This document shows, in pieces, positions 7,092 through 8,645 of a DNA stretch of 8,645 nucleotides. The DNA comes from Candidatus Kuenenia stuttgartensis. GTDB taxonomy: Bacteria; Planctomycetota; Planctomycetia; Isosphaerales; Isosphaeraceae. The position numbers and the translations under genes were made by a program. The notes beneath the pieces were generated by a model that was not told the DNA's origin, made no database searches, and saw only the letters and a program-made list of their open reading frames with translations. Where the stretch lies: contig CAMBZY010000112.1 in the NCBI GenBank assembly GCA_945872325.1, positions 1-8,645 on the forward strand. The letters run 5' to 3'. Position 1 is the stretch's first letter. The number at the start of each line of letters is the position of its first letter.

Positions 7092-8231
7092 TTTATAAGG
7101 GCTCAAAAGCACTCTCTGGGCAGCCGTTACGGCGATACCTGGCTGAACTGGATAGCCCACTTCGGCCATGACCATTTCGAGAGCGGCCAAGCCGGAGATC
7201 ACATCAAGTTCGTCGGTGTAACCCATGTGGCCAATCCGGACAATCTTGCCCTTGAGCTTATCCTGACCGCCTACGGTGTAGATCCCGAACTTCTCCTGGA
7301 GCTTGTTGCGGATCGCTGAATCCTTCACACCCTCTGGCACCACGAAAGCCGTCAGGCCTTCAGCTGGTCGGGCTGAGAACAGAGCCAGTCCGAGAGCTTG
7401 AACACCTGCTTGACAGGCATCGCTCATGCGTTTGTGGCGGGCCCAGACATTCTCCACACCTTCAGCAAGGATCCGGTTCAAAGCCACCTTCAAGCCGATG
7501 ATCAGGGTGTGAGCAGGCGTGTAAGGCGTATCAAATTCAACCATCTTTTTCCGAGCTGTTTTGAGGTTGAAATAGAAGCTCGGCGAATCAAAAGCGTCAA
7601 TCTTCTTCCAGGCCTTCTGGCTCACAGAGACAAATGCCAGGCCAGGAGGTAGCATCAAAGCCTTTTGTGAACCAACGCACAGAAGATCAATGCCCCAGGC
7701 GTCCGTATGGCATTCCATGGCACCTATGCCTGAGATACCGTCGACAGCGAACACGGCATCGGTTTTGGCCACGACTTTGCCGATCGCTTCCACTGGATGG
7801 CCTGTACCGGTCGAGGTTTCGGACAATGTGCCCATGACGCAGGCTGTATCGGGATGTTCAGCCAAAGCGTTGGCCACGCGGGTTGGGTCCACAGGCTGGC
7901 CCCACTCGGTGTCGAGCATGACCGCTTCGATCCCATAGGCCTGACAAACCTTACCCCAACGGGCTGAGAACCAGCCGGCGTTCAACACCAGTGCCTTACC
8001 GCCCTTGGGGACGGTGTTTACAGCGGCAGCTTCCATGGCGCCAGTGCCAGAAGCGGTTAAGATAAAAATTTCGTTTTCCGTTTTGAAAACTTGTTTGAGG
8101 CCAGCCACGGATTCGACAATGTTTTGCTTGGCTTCGGCAGATCGGTGGTGGATGACCGGTTGGGCCATTGCCAACAGAACATCTTCAGGGACAGGTGCTG
8201 GGCCGGGGGTCATCAAGCGTGGCTTCTGCAT
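7083..8231 (-). CDS. Class V PLP aminotransferase (alanine-glyoxylate/serine-pyruvate type)
   Basis: The predicted 382-residue fold-type I PLP enzyme belongs to the AGT/SPT group, which moves the amino group of serine or alanine to glyoxylate or pyruvate. Seen in order: the start block MTPGPAPVP (7-15), HHRS (28-31), SGTGAMEAA at 61-69 that binds the PLP phosphate, Trp87, SETSTGTGHPV (137-147), Asp164 in AVDGISG which pairs with the pyridine nitrogen, Lys190 in GSQKALMLPPG as the Schiff-base lysine, and Arg332 in VRIGHMG as substrate carboxylate binder. The length is normal. A start at 8291 would add 20 non-conserved residues and has no ribosome site, so the ATG at 8231 is preferred. serA follows on the same strand; the enzyme may act in serine synthesis as phosphoserine transaminase or in glyoxylate/serine exchange, which sequence alone does not settle. 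Confidence 0.92.
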   Translation of the reverse strand: MQKPRLMTPGPAPVPEDVLLAMAQPVIHHRSAEAKQNIVESVAGLKQVFKTENEIFILTASGTGAMEAAAVNTVPKGGKALVLNAGWFSARWGKVCQAYGIEAVMLDTEWGQPVDPTRVANALAEHPDTACVMGTLSETSTGTGHPVEAIGKVVAKTDAVFAVDGISGIGAMECHTDAWGIDLLCVGSQKALMLPPGLAFVSVSQKAWKKIDAFDSPSFYFNLKTARKKMVEFDTPYTPAHTLIIGLKVALNRILAEGVENVWARHKRMSDACQAGVQALGLALFSARPAEGLTAFVVPEGVKDSAIRNKLQEKFGIYTVGGQDKLKGKIVRIGHMGYTDELDVISGLAALEMVMAEVGYPVQPGIAVTAAQRVLLSPYKTI

Positions 8232-8239
8232 CGAAAGGG

Positions 8240-8246
8240 CTTCCTT
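8240..8246 (-). promoter_or_regulatory. Ribosome binding site choosing the aminotransferase start
   Basis: On the - strand AAGGAAG lies eight bases before the ATG at 8231. The alternative upstream ATG at 8291 is preceded by CTGAATTTAA with no purine-rich site, so this element decides the start. Confidence 0.7.
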
Positions 8247-8470
8247 TGAGAGGATCACTATCAAGCTCGACAGCCGAAATCCGACTGCCATTTAAATTCA
8301 GGTTGCTCATTCATTCGGCCACGTCGCACATCGACCATCGACCGTTTTAGCGATCCAATTCTGGACTGAATTGTATCTTTTTCGGATCCGCTTGGGGAGT
8401 CCCCACATGTTTTTTGAACGAATACATGAGCACCGACGAACAAGGATCAGTGAGCTGTCAGATGAACCAA

Positions 8471-8506
8471 AACTAATCCGCAGCGCGAGCAAGGGCCGAG
8501 CGCCCC
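8471..8506. repeat. Candidate planctomycete dispersed intergenic repeat
   Basis: The stretch begins AACTAATCCGCAGCGCGAGC and continues AAGGGCCGAGCGCCCC. It is GC-rich, with two related halves (GCGCGAGC and GCCGAGCG) and a short GGGC/GCCC hairpin. It resembles the CTAGCCCGCAGCG..AGCRAGGG elements I remember scattered between genes in Pirellula-like genomes. Only one copy is in this window, so the repeat status is from memory and not shown here. Confidence 0.35.
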
Positions 8507-8645
8507 ACAAGCTATGATGGTATTTAAACATCCTTCTAAACCCCAAATCACGCTCAGAAGTGGATTTCTGTGGGCACGGTCCCCTGAGCTCGTTGTGTAT
8601 CACATCCTCTGGGTAAAATTTGGAATGAAAGCATAACAGATTGAT

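Larger units (their letters stand above)
8232..8645. other. Gene-free stretch with aminotransferase leader
   Basis: I see no supportable gene in these 414 bases. Read on the - strand they hold the leader of the aminotransferase. A TACAAT box (8375-8370) could be a -10 element about 140 bases upstream of the start, but no good -35 box sits 17 bases ahead of it. Other small structures are a tandem 7-base repeat ATCGACC (8330-8343), a GGGGA-G-TCCCC palindrome (8394-8404) too tight to be a terminator, and the repeat-like element at 8471-8506. A 98-codon - strand frame crosses the region but looks non-coding. The neighbour to the right is not visible. Confidence 0.5.

Noticed and set aside
8232..8291. 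Longer aminotransferase with 20 extra N-terminal residues
   Set aside because: The extra residues do not match the family, which begins just before MTPGPAPVP, and AAGGAAG is correctly placed only for the ATG at 8231.
8394..8404. GGGGA-G-TCCCC palindrome followed by a T-run, as terminator or operator
   Set aside because: The loop would be a single base, leaving a very short usable stem, and no + strand gene ends before it. It could be chance.
8307..8603. 98-codon - strand frame upstream of the aminotransferase
   Set aside because: It has no ribosome site I can support and no domain, and it runs through the GC-rich repeat-like element. The composition looks non-coding, though a small gene cannot be fully excluded.

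Overview
The window looks like ordinary chromosome of a planctomycete. The evidence is the moderate GC content, a proline/alanine-rich exported protein built from DUF11-like repeats, a membrane-anchored tyrosine/dual-specificity-type phosphatase of the kind common in that phylum, and an intergenic GCAGCG..GAGCAAGGG element that resembles dispersed repeats I remember from Pirellula/Planctopirus-type genomes. The genus is a guess; a Planctopirus-like organism would fit.

Left part (1-5044, all + strand). The window opens inside hisI (phosphoribosyl-AMP cyclohydrolase, histidine pathway), which lacks only its first residues. After a 208-base gap comes a tight three-gene operon with overlapping stops and starts: a secreted or membrane-tethered protein with four DUF11-like Ig-fold domains, a membrane-anchored Cys-based phosphatase, and a multi-spanning GT-C (ArnT/PMT-like) putative glycosyltransferase. 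All three are predicted to sit in or face the cell envelope, and the overlaps imply coupled translation, so a shared envelope or glycan role is likely but unproven.

Middle (5045-5239). This convergent gap holds a degenerate 10-bp repeat tract, a possible 23-codon ORF, and a very strong hairpin terminator (13-bp stem) with U-rich tails on both strands. It should end the left operon and serA alike.

Right part (5240-8231, both genes - strand). A class V PLP aminotransferase of the alanine-glyoxylate/serine-pyruvate family is followed by serA (full-length phosphoglycerate dehydrogenase with ASB and ACT domains). The pair suggests serine (or serine/glyoxylate) metabolism, with the aminotransferase possibly taking the role of SerC. 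The 205 bases between them hold two inverted repeats, one a long hairpin in the serA leader. The last 414 bases (8232-8645) carry no gene I can support; they hold the aminotransferase leader and a repeat-like element.

No mobile element, CRISPR array, tRNA or rRNA was seen. I did not find a clearly new system; the best leads are the DUF11-phosphatase-GT operon, the substituted acidic motif of the GT-C protein, and the aminotransferase-serA pair with its structured spacer.
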